This document shows, in pieces, positions 26,580 to 34,788 of a DNA stretch of 64,000 nt (its first letter is position 1; each line of letters begins with the position of its first letter). The position numbers were made by a program, and so were the translations under genes. The stretch is from NCBI GenBank assembly GCA_018266455.1, contig JAFEAJ010000003.1, forward strand, positions 1-64,000, given 5' to 3'. Source of the stretch: Bacteroidota bacterium (GTDB taxonomy: Bacteria; Bacteroidota; Bacteroidia; Chitinophagales; Chitinophagaceae). The notes under the pieces are model-generated. The model made no database searches. It saw only the letters and a list, made by a program, of their open reading frames with translations, and was not told the DNA's origin.

Positions 26580-28586
26580 ATGCATCATTTTTTAAAATAC
26601 ATACTAACGTTTATACTTGTTTGTTTTTTTGTTTGTTTTCTCCGTGCACAGATTACATCGCCCGTTAGTTTTAGTTTTAATAAAGAAAGAACAAGTACAG
26701 GTGAAGTGCTGCTACAAATAAAAGCAACACTTAAACCGGGTATTAAACTGTATGCTATTCAGCAGCATTCACAGGATGCTGTCAGTTCCTCCATTTCATT
26801 TGATTCTGCTGCTGCAAAATATTTACAAGGAGCAGTCATAGAAAAGATAAATCCAAAAACAGAAAAAGATGCAACCCTGGGCGGAGAAGAAAACTTCAAT
26901 CTTGATTCTGCGATATGGCAACAGAAAGCAACAATAAATGCAGGAGATAGTGTTGTTCTGCGGGGAACGATTAATTACATGTACAAGGAAGGTGATGCGT
27001 ATAAACCGGGCGAAGAAAAGTTTAAATTTTTTATTCAGCCCGAACATGCTATTGTTTCAGTTGCTGCTAATGATGCAGGTATTAATAACAAATCATTGTT
27101 GTGGATATTCCTCGCTGCATTCGGGGGCGGACTGCTTGCGCTCCTCACTCCCTGTGTATATTCTATGATACCTGTTACTGTTAGTTTTTTTACCAAGCGA
27201 AGCAAAACAAAAGCAGAAGGAATTCGGAATGCATTGTATTATGCTTTTTCTATTGTAGCCATATTCACCGGCTTAGGTTTTCTGATTACATTGATATTTG
27301 GTCCTGCAGCTTTAAATAATCTTGCCACCAACTGGATCGCTAACCTGATTTTTTTTGCATTGTTTGTTGTATTCGGCTTGTCGTTCCTCGGTGCTTTTGA
27401 CATTGCGCTTCCTTCTTCCTGGATGAATAAATCAGATGCAAAAGCAGGCGCAGGAAGTTTTATGGGAATATTTTTTATGGCGCTCACGCTGGTATTGGTT
27501 TCTTTTTCCTGCACGGGCCCAATCATTGGCAATTTATTGGTGTTGGCTGCCCGGGGCAATAAGTTGGGGCCGCTGATAGGAATGTTTGGTTTTTCGTTGG
27601 CGCTGGCATTGCCCTTTGCATTGTTTGCGTTCTTCCCCAGCAAATTAAATGTGCTCGGTAAAGCAGGCGGATGGTTGAATGCGGTGAAAGTAACTTTGGG
27701 TTTTTTAGAATTGGCGCTCGCCTTAAAATTTCTTTCCAATGCAGACCTGGCAAAAGGATGGCGGCTATTAGACAGGGAAACATTCATCAGCTTATGGGTT
27801 GTGATTTTTGCTTTATTAGGCATTTATTTATTAGGCAAATTAAAATTTCATCACGATGATGAACTGCCGAAAAATGATTTCGGCATTCCGTATTTATCCG
27901 TAACTCGTTTATTATTTGCAATCACATCTCTTGCTTTCGTGGTTTATATGTTTCCCGGGTTATGGGGTGCTCCTTTAAAAGCCATCAGCGCTTTTGTGCC
28001 CCCGATGGGCACGCAGGATTTTATTGCAAATGGAGTAAAAAATGAAACGCCTTCTTCAACGGCAGATGCATTGCCTCGCCCTGTTAAGTATTACGATAAG
28101 ATGAAGTTGTACGAACCTGAAGTAGTAACCAGCTTCGGGATGACCACTTATTTTGATTATGATGAAGCACTGTCTGTTGCAAGAAAATTAAAGAAGCCGC
28201 TGATGCTTGATTTCACCGGTATCAATTGCGTGAATTGCCGCAAAATGGAAGGCCAGGTGTGGAGCAACCCTGAAGTAATGAAACTATTGAAAGGAGATTT
28301 TGTGATAGTTTCTTTATATGTGGACGTGCAGAATATTGACCTGCAGGAAAATGAACAGTACTATTCAAAGTCTCTAAGAAGGAACATAGCAACACTGGGA
28401 GATAAGAATGCAGATATGCAGGTAACAAAATTTGGGTCCAACAGTCAGCCTTATTATTTCTTTCTGGATGCCAACGAAAAAAAATTAATTCCCGAAGGCT
28501 ATGGCTACAACCCCGACATTAACAAATTTATTGCACTGCTCGATACAGTTATTTCCAATTATAAAAATTCAAATCAGGAAAAATAA
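26580..28586 (+). CDS. dsbD: thiol:disulfide interchange protein DsbD
   Basis: It carries reducing power from cytoplasmic thioredoxin across the inner membrane. It is 668 residues long. The signal peptide and an N-terminal domain (25-150) are degenerate: no Cys pair is visible, which makes the separate alpha-like gene upstream notable. Eight predicted membrane segments (about 165-480) carry the two conserved Cys, in LLTPCVYSMIPV and SFSCTGPIIG. The C-terminal thioredoxin-like gamma domain has INCVNCRKME, Cys550 and Cys553. It overlaps the transcription unit with the alpha-like gene and precedes an M16 peptidase by 5 bp. Likely clients are the three TlpA-like proteins encoded just upstream. 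Confidence 0.92.
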   Translation: MHHFLKYILTFILVCFFVCFLRAQITSPVSFSFNKERTSTGEVLLQIKATLKPGIKLYAIQQHSQDAVSSSISFDSAAAKYLQGAVIEKINPKTEKDATLGGEENFNLDSAIWQQKATINAGDSVVLRGTINYMYKEGDAYKPGEEKFKFFIQPEHAIVSVAANDAGINNKSLLWIFLAAFGGGLLALLTPCVYSMIPVTVSFFTKRSKTKAEGIRNALYYAFSIVAIFTGLGFLITLIFGPAALNNLATNWIANLIFFALFVVFGLSFLGAFDIALPSSWMNKSDAKAGAGSFMGIFFMALTLVLVSFSCTGPIIGNLLVLAARGNKLGPLIGMFGFSLALALPFALFAFFPSKLNVLGKAGGWLNAVKVTLGFLELALALKFLSNADLAKGWRLLDRETFISLWVVIFALLGIYLLGKLKFHHDDELPKNDFGIPYLSVTRLLFAITSLAFVVYMFPGLWGAPLKAISAFVPPMGTQDFIANGVKNETPSSTADALPRPVKYYDKMKLYEPEVVTSFGMTTYFDYDEALSVARKLKKPLMLDFTGINCVNCRKMEGQVWSNPEVMKLLKGDFVIVSLYVDVQNIDLQENEQYYSKSLRRNIATLGDKNADMQVTKFGSNSQPYYFFLDANEKKLIPEGYGYNPDINKFIALLDTVISNYKNSNQEK

Positions 28587-28591
28587 ACTAA

Positions 28592-31531
28592 ATGAACACG
28601 ATTCAATATTTGATTGCATTTGTTCTTACCGGAATTTGTTTTTGCACTTACGGGCAAAATAAATATGAATGGAAACAAGCTCGTTCGGGGGATTATACCT
28701 ACAAGTATGTAACGAACGATCCCATGGAAACCAGGTTTTATACTTTAAAGAATGGGCTTACTGTAATATTATCTCCAAATAAAACAGAACCTAGGGTTTC
28801 AGTGCGCATTGCGGTCCGCGCCGGAAGCAATGATGATCCTTCTAACCATACTGGACTTGCACATTACCTGGAGCATCTTTTGTTCAAAGGCACAGATAAG
28901 TATGGAACTTTGAACTGGCAAAAAGAACAACCTTTATTGCAGCAGATTGATAAACTGTATGAGCAATACAGTATAACAACTGACACGGTAGCGCGAAAAG
29001 CCATTTATAAACAGATTGACCATGTATCCTATGAGGCTTCAACATTTGCTATTGCCAACGAATACACCAATATGATGTCTGCATTGGGCTCAAAAGGCAC
29101 AAATGCCCACACCTCCGTTGAAGAAACGGTTTATGAAGAAGATATACCTTCTAATGCTATGGATAAATTCCTTGCCATCGAGGCGGAGCGTTTCCGTAAC
29201 CCGGTTATCCGCCTGTTCCACACAGAGCTGGAAGCAGTGTATGAAGAAAAAAACAGGGGGCTGGACAATGACAACAATAAAATGCAGGAAGCCATGCTGG
29301 CCGCTGTATTTCCCACACACAATTATGGCTTGCAGACTACAATAGGCACTATCGAAGATTTAAAAAACCCTTCTATCGAAGCCATCAAGGCATTTTATAA
29401 AAGATATTATTTGCCGAATAATATGGCCATCATCATGGCCGGTGATTTTAGCCCTGATGATCTCATAAAAAAGATTGACAAAAACTTCGGTTATATGATC
29501 GCTAAGCCGGTGGAAGGATATAAAGGCACAGTAGAAAAACCGATACAAGGAATTATTACTAAAGAAGTTTTCGGGCCTTCCGCAGAAAGCGTACGAATTG
29601 CATTTCGCTCGCCGGCAAACAGTACGAGGGATGCTATGTTTTGTGATATGATTGGTTCTATTCTTTTTAACGGGAAGGCAGGACTGATTGATGTAAACTT
29701 AATCCAGCAGCAAAAACTATTGCAGGCTTGGGCAAGTTTATGGCAACTGAAAGACTATGGGATTTTTATTTTAAATAGCAGCCCAAAACAAGGGCAATCA
29801 CTCGAAGAAGTAAAAGACCTGCTGCTGGCGCAAATCAAAATTTTAAAAGAAGGAAGATTTGATGAGTCCCTGATCAAAGCAACTGCGGCAAACTATAAAT
29901 TAGAACTCATGGAAGGCCTGCAAAATAATGGCAACCGGGTAGGAAGTATAGTAGAGCAGTACATACAGAACAAAGGAATGAAGTGGGATAAAAATGTAGC
30001 ATATATAGACGACATGCAAAAAATTTCAAAAAAAGGAATTGTGGATTTTGCCAACTCATTTTTTAAAGATGATAATTATGTCATTTTATACAAACGAAAA
30101 GGAGAAGATAAAAATATCATAAAGGTTGAAAAGCCTCCTATCTCTCCGATAGAAACAAATGCGGGAAAAGAATCGGTATTTGTTCGGTCAATCCTTGATT
30201 CGCCATTAACACCCATACAACCGGTATGGCTCGATTATAAAAAAGATATCACGATAGAAAAACAAGGTATTGCAGACGTATTGTATGTTCCTAATAAAAA
30301 GAATGACCTGTTCACGCTCTCTTACAGGTTTGATATGGGAACTTGGAATAACCGCGTTTTGTCTATCGCCATTAGATACCTGGATTATCTCAGTACAGAC
30401 AAATATACAGCCGCAGAAATAAGCAGGAAGTTTTATGAACTGGCCTGCAATTTCAGTATCAAGCCGGGAGAAGAAGAAACAATCATTACTATTTCAGGCT
30501 TGCAGGAAAATTTTGACGAAGCGGTTAGTTTGTTTGAAAACCTCCTTACCAAATGTTTGCCTAATGAACAAGCGCTGGAAGGTTTAAAAAATAATATTTT
30601 CCGTTCAAGGGCAAATGCAAAATTGAACAAGCAGGCAATTGGGGAGGCGCTAAGAGATTATGCCATCTATGGTGCACACAATCCTTTTAATGATGTGCTC
30701 AGCAATGAAGAAATAAAAAACCTGAAAGCAACCGATTTAATTGAGTTGCTCCACTCATTAACCAGCTATGAGCACCGGATTTGCTACTATGGCCCGGCAA
30801 CAATGCACGAATTACTACCGAAGCTAAAAAATATTCATGCCATCCCGGCATCATGGAAAACCAATGCCGCCAAAATGAAGTTTGAGCGGCTCAATCAAAC
30901 AAAGGCAGAAGTACTTTTTACCAGCTACGATGCGGTACAGGCAGAAGTATTCTGGATCAGGAATCTTGATAAATATGATCCGGAAAAAGAAGCCATCGTA
31001 AACCTGTACAATAATTATTTTGGAGGGGGAATGGGGTCCATTGTATTCAAGTCCATTCGTGAGTCAAAGGCGCTGGCTTATTCTACTTATGCCTTTGTAT
31101 TAACCCCTGCTGACAAAGGCGACCGGTTTTCAATGGTAGCGTATGTAGGCACACAAGCGGATAAATTTAATGAAGCTGTTACAAGCATGAATGAACTTTT
31201 TAAAGAGATGCCTATGTTTGAGCAAAATTTTGCAATGTCTCAGCAAAAGTTGATCAGAGATGTTCAAACCGAACGCATCACGGGAGATGCCATTATCAGC
31301 AATTATCTAAATGCAAAAAGAAAAGGGATAGACCATGACATACGTATTGATAATTACAAAAAATATAAAAGCCTGCGGTTGGAAGATTTGTACAATTTTC
31401 ATCAGCAACAAGTATCGAATGTGCCCTTTACTTATTGTGTAATTGCCTCCGACAAAAAAGTGCAGGTAGATGAATTGAAAAAATACGGCGACTTGAAAAT
31501 AATTTCTTTGAAAGAATTGTTCGGTTTTTAG
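28592..31531 (+). CDS. M16-family zinc metalloprotease, secreted, two-lobed
   Basis: 979 residues with a signal peptide (AFVLTGICFCTYG). The zinc motif HYLEH is at His91/Glu94/His95 with the downstream Glu in EAVYEEKNRG, the inverted HxxEH motif of insulinase/pitrilysin. The second half has the catalytically silent M16 C-domains, including YFGGGMGSIVFKSIRESKALAYSTYAF, so the chain is a pitrilysin-length clamshell. It should degrade short peptides in the periplasm. Its position 5 bp after dsbD links it to that operon; a substrate delivered by the SusC/SusD pair (peptide rather than sugar) would fit this neighbour, but that is inference. Confidence 0.92.
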   Translation: MNTIQYLIAFVLTGICFCTYGQNKYEWKQARSGDYTYKYVTNDPMETRFYTLKNGLTVILSPNKTEPRVSVRIAVRAGSNDDPSNHTGLAHYLEHLLFKGTDKYGTLNWQKEQPLLQQIDKLYEQYSITTDTVARKAIYKQIDHVSYEASTFAIANEYTNMMSALGSKGTNAHTSVEETVYEEDIPSNAMDKFLAIEAERFRNPVIRLFHTELEAVYEEKNRGLDNDNNKMQEAMLAAVFPTHNYGLQTTIGTIEDLKNPSIEAIKAFYKRYYLPNNMAIIMAGDFSPDDLIKKIDKNFGYMIAKPVEGYKGTVEKPIQGIITKEVFGPSAESVRIAFRSPANSTRDAMFCDMIGSILFNGKAGLIDVNLIQQQKLLQAWASLWQLKDYGIFILNSSPKQGQSLEEVKDLLLAQIKILKEGRFDESLIKATAANYKLELMEGLQNNGNRVGSIVEQYIQNKGMKWDKNVAYIDDMQKISKKGIVDFANSFFKDDNYVILYKRKGEDKNIIKVEKPPISPIETNAGKESVFVRSILDSPLTPIQPVWLDYKKDITIEKQGIADVLYVPNKKNDLFTLSYRFDMGTWNNRVLSIAIRYLDYLSTDKYTAAEISRKFYELACNFSIKPGEEETIITISGLQENFDEAVSLFENLLTKCLPNEQALEGLKNNIFRSRANAKLNKQAIGEALRDYAIYGAHNPFNDVLSNEEIKNLKATDLIELLHSLTSYEHRICYYGPATMHELLPKLKNIHAIPASWKTNAAKMKFERLNQTKAEVLFTSYDAVQAEVFWIRNLDKYDPEKEAIVNLYNNYFGGGMGSIVFKSIRESKALAYSTYAFVLTPADKGDRFSMVAYVGTQADKFNEAVTSMNELFKEMPMFEQNFAMSQQKLIRDVQTERITGDAIISNYLNAKRKGIDHDIRIDNYKKYKSLRLEDLYNFHQQQVSNVPFTYCVIASDKKVQVDELKKYGDLKIISLKELFGF

Positions 31532-31585
31532 AATTCGATGTTGATTGGTTAGGGAATAGAAGGATCTACTTCAGTATGAATGGAT

Positions 31586-31658
31586 TTAATCTTTTCCAAA
31601 GCTCATAAAGGATTAGCTGATTTATCATCAATTAGAAGCTTTGGAAAAGTTGAACCGC
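31586..31658 (+). repeat. 73-nt palindromic element, copy 1
   Basis: Starts TTAATCTTTTCCAAAGCT and ends AGCTTTGGAAAAGTTGAACC plus GC. Positions 6-18 and 52-64 of the element form a perfect 13-bp stem. An inner hairpin TGAT/ATCA (positions 33-36 and 42-45) has a 5-nt loop. It lies 54 bp after the M16 gene, same strand. Confidence 0.85.
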
Positions 31659-31711
31659 TTACTTCAGCATGTGTGACGCTAATACTTAGAGAGTATCCGT
31701 CATTCCCCTGA

Positions 31712-31894
31712 AAAGGGGAATCTGAAGCTGATCTGAATGGTATATTTTACAGAATTACTCAGGATAAATACAAAGAAGCATTGACACAATATGAATGGCC
31801 TCAGAAAAATGACGTTAAGAAATTTACGGAATGGAGCGTTATGCCGAAAACGCTGGCTGGCTTTTATACAATGCAAATGCGCAGACATGGCTAA
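31712..31894 (+). pseudogene. possible gene remnant, about 60 codons
   Basis: An open stretch between two stops without a start codon, reading ESEADLNGIFYRITQDKYKE and on to KKFTEWSVMPKTLAGFYTMQ before a TAA. The amino-acid mix looks protein-like and unlike random AT-rich DNA, but no family was recognised and nothing upstream supplies a start. It sits between two copies of the 73-nt element in a repeat-rich gap, which fits decayed coding DNA. Confidence 0.3.
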
Positions 31895-31983
31895 ATCAAG
31901 GCTGGAGAGATTGGCTTTAGGGTCGTTTTCGGTAGCGGAATGCAGTAAATTTTAGCCATTTTTCTGCAGCCTTGATTTTTTTG

Positions 31984-32011
31984 TTACTTTTTGCATCAAG
32001 GCAAAAAGTAA
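31984..32011. repeat. long A/T hairpin, second member of the class
   Basis: TTACTTTTTGC - ATCAAG - GCAAAAAGTAA forms a perfect 11-bp stem and 6-nt loop, preceded by TTTTTTTG. It has the same geometry as the hairpin at 25994-26021. No gene ends close to it, so it may be a mobile or scattered repeat rather than a local terminator. Confidence 0.6.
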
Positions 32012-32113
32012 ATAAGAAGAAAGGATATGTGAAACAACCTTGTAAATAAAAACCATGGGATCATCCTGCCTAATCCTAATATTTTAAAATATTAGAGACT
32101 TTTAAAAATGGGC

Positions 32114-32186
32114 TTAATTTTTTCCAAAGCTCATACAGGATCACCTGATTTATCATCAATTACAAGCTTTGGAAAAGTTGAACTGC
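32114..32186 (+). repeat. 73-nt palindromic element, copy 2
   Basis: Same length and order as copy 1, 528 bp downstream. The outer stem has one G-U-type pair at its base; the inner hairpin is TGAT/ATCA. It ends 54 bp before the cysteine synthase-like gene, so it lies in that gene's leader. Confidence 0.85.
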
Positions 32187-32240
32187 ATACTAAACAAAAT
32201 TGACTTTAAGACCCGGCTTCAAAACTAAAAAAGTATAAGT

Positions 32241-33302
32241 ATGATAAATGAAGATTGCACTGTTTTTGAACAGGAAATTAACCCCCCCGGTAAAAAACTT
32301 AATAAATTTCAACACCTCTGGCATCTCATTGGTAACACCCCTATGATAGAAATTACCTATCGGTATAAAAAAATTTGCAGGAAGGTCTATGTCAAATGCG
32401 AACACTATAATCTTACAGGTAGTATTAAAGACAGAATGGCTCTTTATATTTTACAGCGGGCTTATGAGCATCTTTTGATAAAACCGGAAGACATTATTGT
32501 TGAAGCGACAAGTGGCAACACCGGAATTTCTTTTAGCGCAATTGGCAAAGCGCTTGGTCACGAGGTGAAGATTATTATGCCCAATTGGCTTAGTAAAGAA
32601 AGAATAGATATTATACGAAGCCTCGGTGCAGAAGTAATACTTGTATCAAAAAAAGAAGGTGGCTTTCTCGGAAGTATTGCATTGAGTGAAAAAATGGCAA
32701 AGGATGATAATCGCGTGTTTCTTCCTAAGCAATTTGAAAATATATACAATGCAGAAGCACATGAAAAAACAACAGCGAAAGAAATATGGATGCAACTGCA
32801 GTCAATAGACATGTCTCCCGAAGCATTTGTTGCAGGGGTAGGTACTGGTGGCACCATCATGGGCATTGGAAATTATTTAAAGAAAAAAAATCCTTCAATA
32901 AAAATCCATCCGCTTGAACCTGCCGAATCTCCTACATTATCTACCGGGCACAAAGTCGGCTCGCATCGTATCCAGGGAATTTCTGATGAGTTTATTCCCG
33001 CGATTGTTAAACTCGACAAATTAGATCAAGTAATAAAAGCATCTGATGGGGATTCTATATTGATGGCACAAAAACTGGCAAAGCAACTTGGCCTTGCAGT
33101 GGGTATTTCATCCGGCGCTAATTTTATCGGAGCCATACAATTGCAAAATGAAATGGACCAGGGTGCTAATGTTGTGACGGTATTCAGCGACAGCAACAAA
33201 AAATATTTAACCACAGACCTGATGAAAGAAGAACCGGTAAAAGATGGATATATCTCAACGGATATTGAATTGCTGGATTATAAAGCGATTGACAGGCTGT
33301 AA
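32241..33302 (+). CDS. cysteine synthase-family PLP enzyme (fold-type II)
   Basis: 353 residues. PLP-dependent beta-replacement enzyme of the CysK/CysM/CBS group, which makes cysteine or cystathionine from an activated serine. The motifs are [15 protein letters not shown] near residue 58 with the Schiff-base lysine, [15 protein letters not shown] for substrate carboxylate binding, and [15 protein letters not shown] for PLP phosphate binding. No C-terminal CBS regulatory domains are present. A 20-30 residue N-terminal extension precedes the usual IGNTPMIEI start. It is convergent with the ECF sigma gene (28 bp between stops). CysK, CysM and truncated CBS cannot be separated by eye, so no symbol is given. 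Confidence 0.9.
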   Translation: MINEDCTVFEQEINPPGKKLNKFQHLWHLIGNTPMIEITYRYKKICRKVYVKCEHYNLTGSIKDRMALYILQRAYEHLLIKPEDIIVEATSGNTGISFSAIGKALGHEVKIIMPNWLSKERIDIIRSLGAEVILVSKKEGGFLGSIALSEKMAKDDNRVFLPKQFENIYNAEAHEKTTAKEIWMQLQSIDMSPEAFVAGVGTGGTIMGIGNYLKKKNPSIKIHPLEPAESPTLSTGHKVGSHRIQGISDEFIPAIVKLDKLDQVIKASDGDSILMAQKLAKQLGLAVGISSGANFIGAIQLQNEMDQGANVVTVFSDSNKKYLTTDLMKEEPVKDGYISTDIELLDYKAIDRL

Positions 33303-33330
33303 AAAATATTTGATTAGTCAGCAATAGTGA

Positions 33331-33939
33331 TCAGTGTGCATTTTTTACAAGAAAAATGACAAGGGCAATTGTTGTGCCGGGTGAACTTTGCAATTTTTGT
33401 TTTATAGAATGTAATGCTTCTGTCAGATGGTTTTTTACGGTACTTTTTGAAATGTTTAATTGTTCAGCAATCTGTTCATTGTTCAGTCCCTGGCGGCGGC
33501 TGAGAAGGTATATTTTTTTTTGTTGCGTTGGCAACTGTTCCACTGCTTTATTAATTAGTTCTTCTGTCTCTTTCAGATCTATCATTTCTTCAGTAACGTT
33601 TTTCTCAACTGTCATTCGTCCGCTAGCTTTTTGCACTAAAATAGCATGACGTGAGCTTTTTTGCATGTACCGCAGTGTGCGGTTTACTGCCATCCGGAAA
33701 AGGTATGAGCGTGGGTTGCCTATCTGCATAGCCAAAGCCCTGCTCGTCCATAGATTGATGAAAAGTTCCTGCACTATTTCTTCCGCTGCTACTTGAGAAC
33801 GGGTCATTTTTAATACAAATGGGTAGATTCTTGGCTCGTAATGGTCAAAAATTTTAGTGAATGCTGCCTGGTCATCTTTAGACATTAAGGCAAATAATTC
33901 TATTTCATTAGGTAATATATTAACAGGGGTGGTGGACAT
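33331..33939 (-). CDS. ECF RNA polymerase sigma factor (Bacteroidota SusC/FecR type)
   Basis: 202 residues. Region 2 is seen around YPFVLKMTRSQVAAEEIVQE (residues 35-55), with the promoter-opening segment PRSYLFRMAVNRTLRYMQ. Region 4 is LLSRRQGLNNEQIAEQLNIS followed by STVKNHLTEALHSIKQKL. A hydrophobic tail (TTIALVIFLVKNAH) ends the protein. This is the family that normally sits directly upstream of fecR and a SusC receptor gene, but neither is adjacent here. The fecR gene at 12883 lacks a sigma partner, so the two may be separated partners. The stop region is convergent with the cysteine synthase-like gene. Confidence 0.93.
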   Translation of the reverse strand: MSTTPVNILPNEIELFALMSKDDQAAFTKIFDHYEPRIYPFVLKMTRSQVAAEEIVQELFINLWTSRALAMQIGNPRSYLFRMAVNRTLRYMQKSSRHAILVQKASGRMTVEKNVTEEMIDLKETEELINKAVEQLPTQQKKIYLLSRRQGLNNEQIAEQLNISKSTVKNHLTEALHSIKQKLQSSPGTTIALVIFLVKNAH

Positions 33940-34067
33940 GTACTAAAATAGGTCTAAATATAATCAATTCGCAGGACATGAACGGGCTTTTTCTGCTCTA
34001 AAATAGATAAAAATTGAGGAGCTGATGCTAAGCAGCTGTTTAAAATATTTAGGAATTTCGTATCGCA

Positions 34068-34134
34068 GCGGCTCAACTCTTCCAAGGTTTGTGAGCGATC
34101 ATTGATACTGTGCCCCGGTATGGGCTTTTTATTT
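34068..34134 (-). repeat. 73-nt palindromic element, degenerate copy 5 (inverted)
   Basis: The reverse complement of the element can be followed from GCGGCTCAACTCTTCCAAGG through TTTGTGAGCGATCATTGATA, with about a quarter of the positions changed, to a weaker match ATGGGCTTT at the far end. The outer stem is largely broken. It lies between the sigma gene and the tmRNA terminator, in a 285-bp gap with no gene. Confidence 0.5.
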
Positions 34135-34192
34135 CATCATTTTCTTTGGATTTAAGGTCATAAATCAAGGCTTAGTAACCAGGCTTTGAAAT

Positions 34193-34220
34193 AAAAAAGG
34201 GAAGATTTTTTAATCTTCCC
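34193..34220 (-). terminator. intrinsic terminator of the tmRNA gene
   Basis: Read on the minus strand, GGGAAGATT-AAAA-AATCTTCCC forms a 9-bp stem followed directly by TTTTTTATTT. It starts 4 nt after the predicted tmRNA 3' end, which is ideal placement. Confidence 0.9.
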
Positions 34221-34224
34221 GCCA

Positions 34225-34598
34225 GGTGGAGGTGAGGGGAATCGAACCCCTGTCCAAACACATCCTTCAAAAGCTTTCTACATGCTTATCCTGCTATTGG
34301 TTGTCGGCAAAAAACAGGGAACAGGCAAACCAATTTATTGCTTAGCTGAATGGTCTTTTGGTGCAGTCACAGCCTTCTGCAGCAGCATTCTGTGTTTGTT
34401 TTTAAGTCGGCGGCGGAGCTTGGCAACAGAACAACCGGCTCAACGCGGCCCTAATGACTACTTAATCACTGATTAGGCAGCCATGGCATACTGAGTATTG
34501 CCATTTAAGTTTTGAATATTCAGATTTACGTGCTAATTATCCAACGCACGGCATGCTTGCACTTTCAAAGACCTATGCTGTCAAAACCAGGCACCCCC
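34225..34598 (-). ncRNA. ssrA: transfer-messenger RNA (tmRNA)
   Basis: It rescues stalled ribosomes and tags the incomplete protein for proteolysis. The 5' end reads GGGGGTGCCTGGTTTTGACA and the 3' end is a T-arm with GGGTTCGATTCCCC closed by CACCTCC. The two ends pair as a 7-bp acceptor stem (GGGGGUG with CACCUCC, one G-U). The mRNA-like part ends GGCAATACTCAGTATGCC then ATGGCTGCCTAA, giving a tag C-terminus GNTQYAMAA, close to the ...YALAA/YAMAA tags of Bacteroidota. The genome reads ACCT after the acceptor stem, so the terminal CCA is not fully encoded and must be added. At about 374 nt the size is normal. No protein gene overlaps it. Confidence 0.95.
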
Positions 34599-34788
34599 AA
34601 AAAATTTTGTGCCTTCAGGCTTCATCGAACTGCCTGGAAAGAAAATGTGATTAACAGATCAAAATTGGTGCACATTAAACTTTAAATCTAAAACATTAAA
34701 CAATTATTGCGATCAGAAGTTTAAAGTTCGCGGATAGGCCAATCAGTCTGCCCATAAAAATCAGGTTAACTCCATTCCGGGCCCATTA

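Noticed and set aside
27239..27823. 194-codon reverse-strand frame opposite dsbD
   Set aside because: Antisense shadow of the dsbD membrane region; Lys/Asn/Ala-rich with no domain.
34282..34476. 64-codon plus-strand frame
   Set aside because: Lies wholly inside the tmRNA gene on the other strand.
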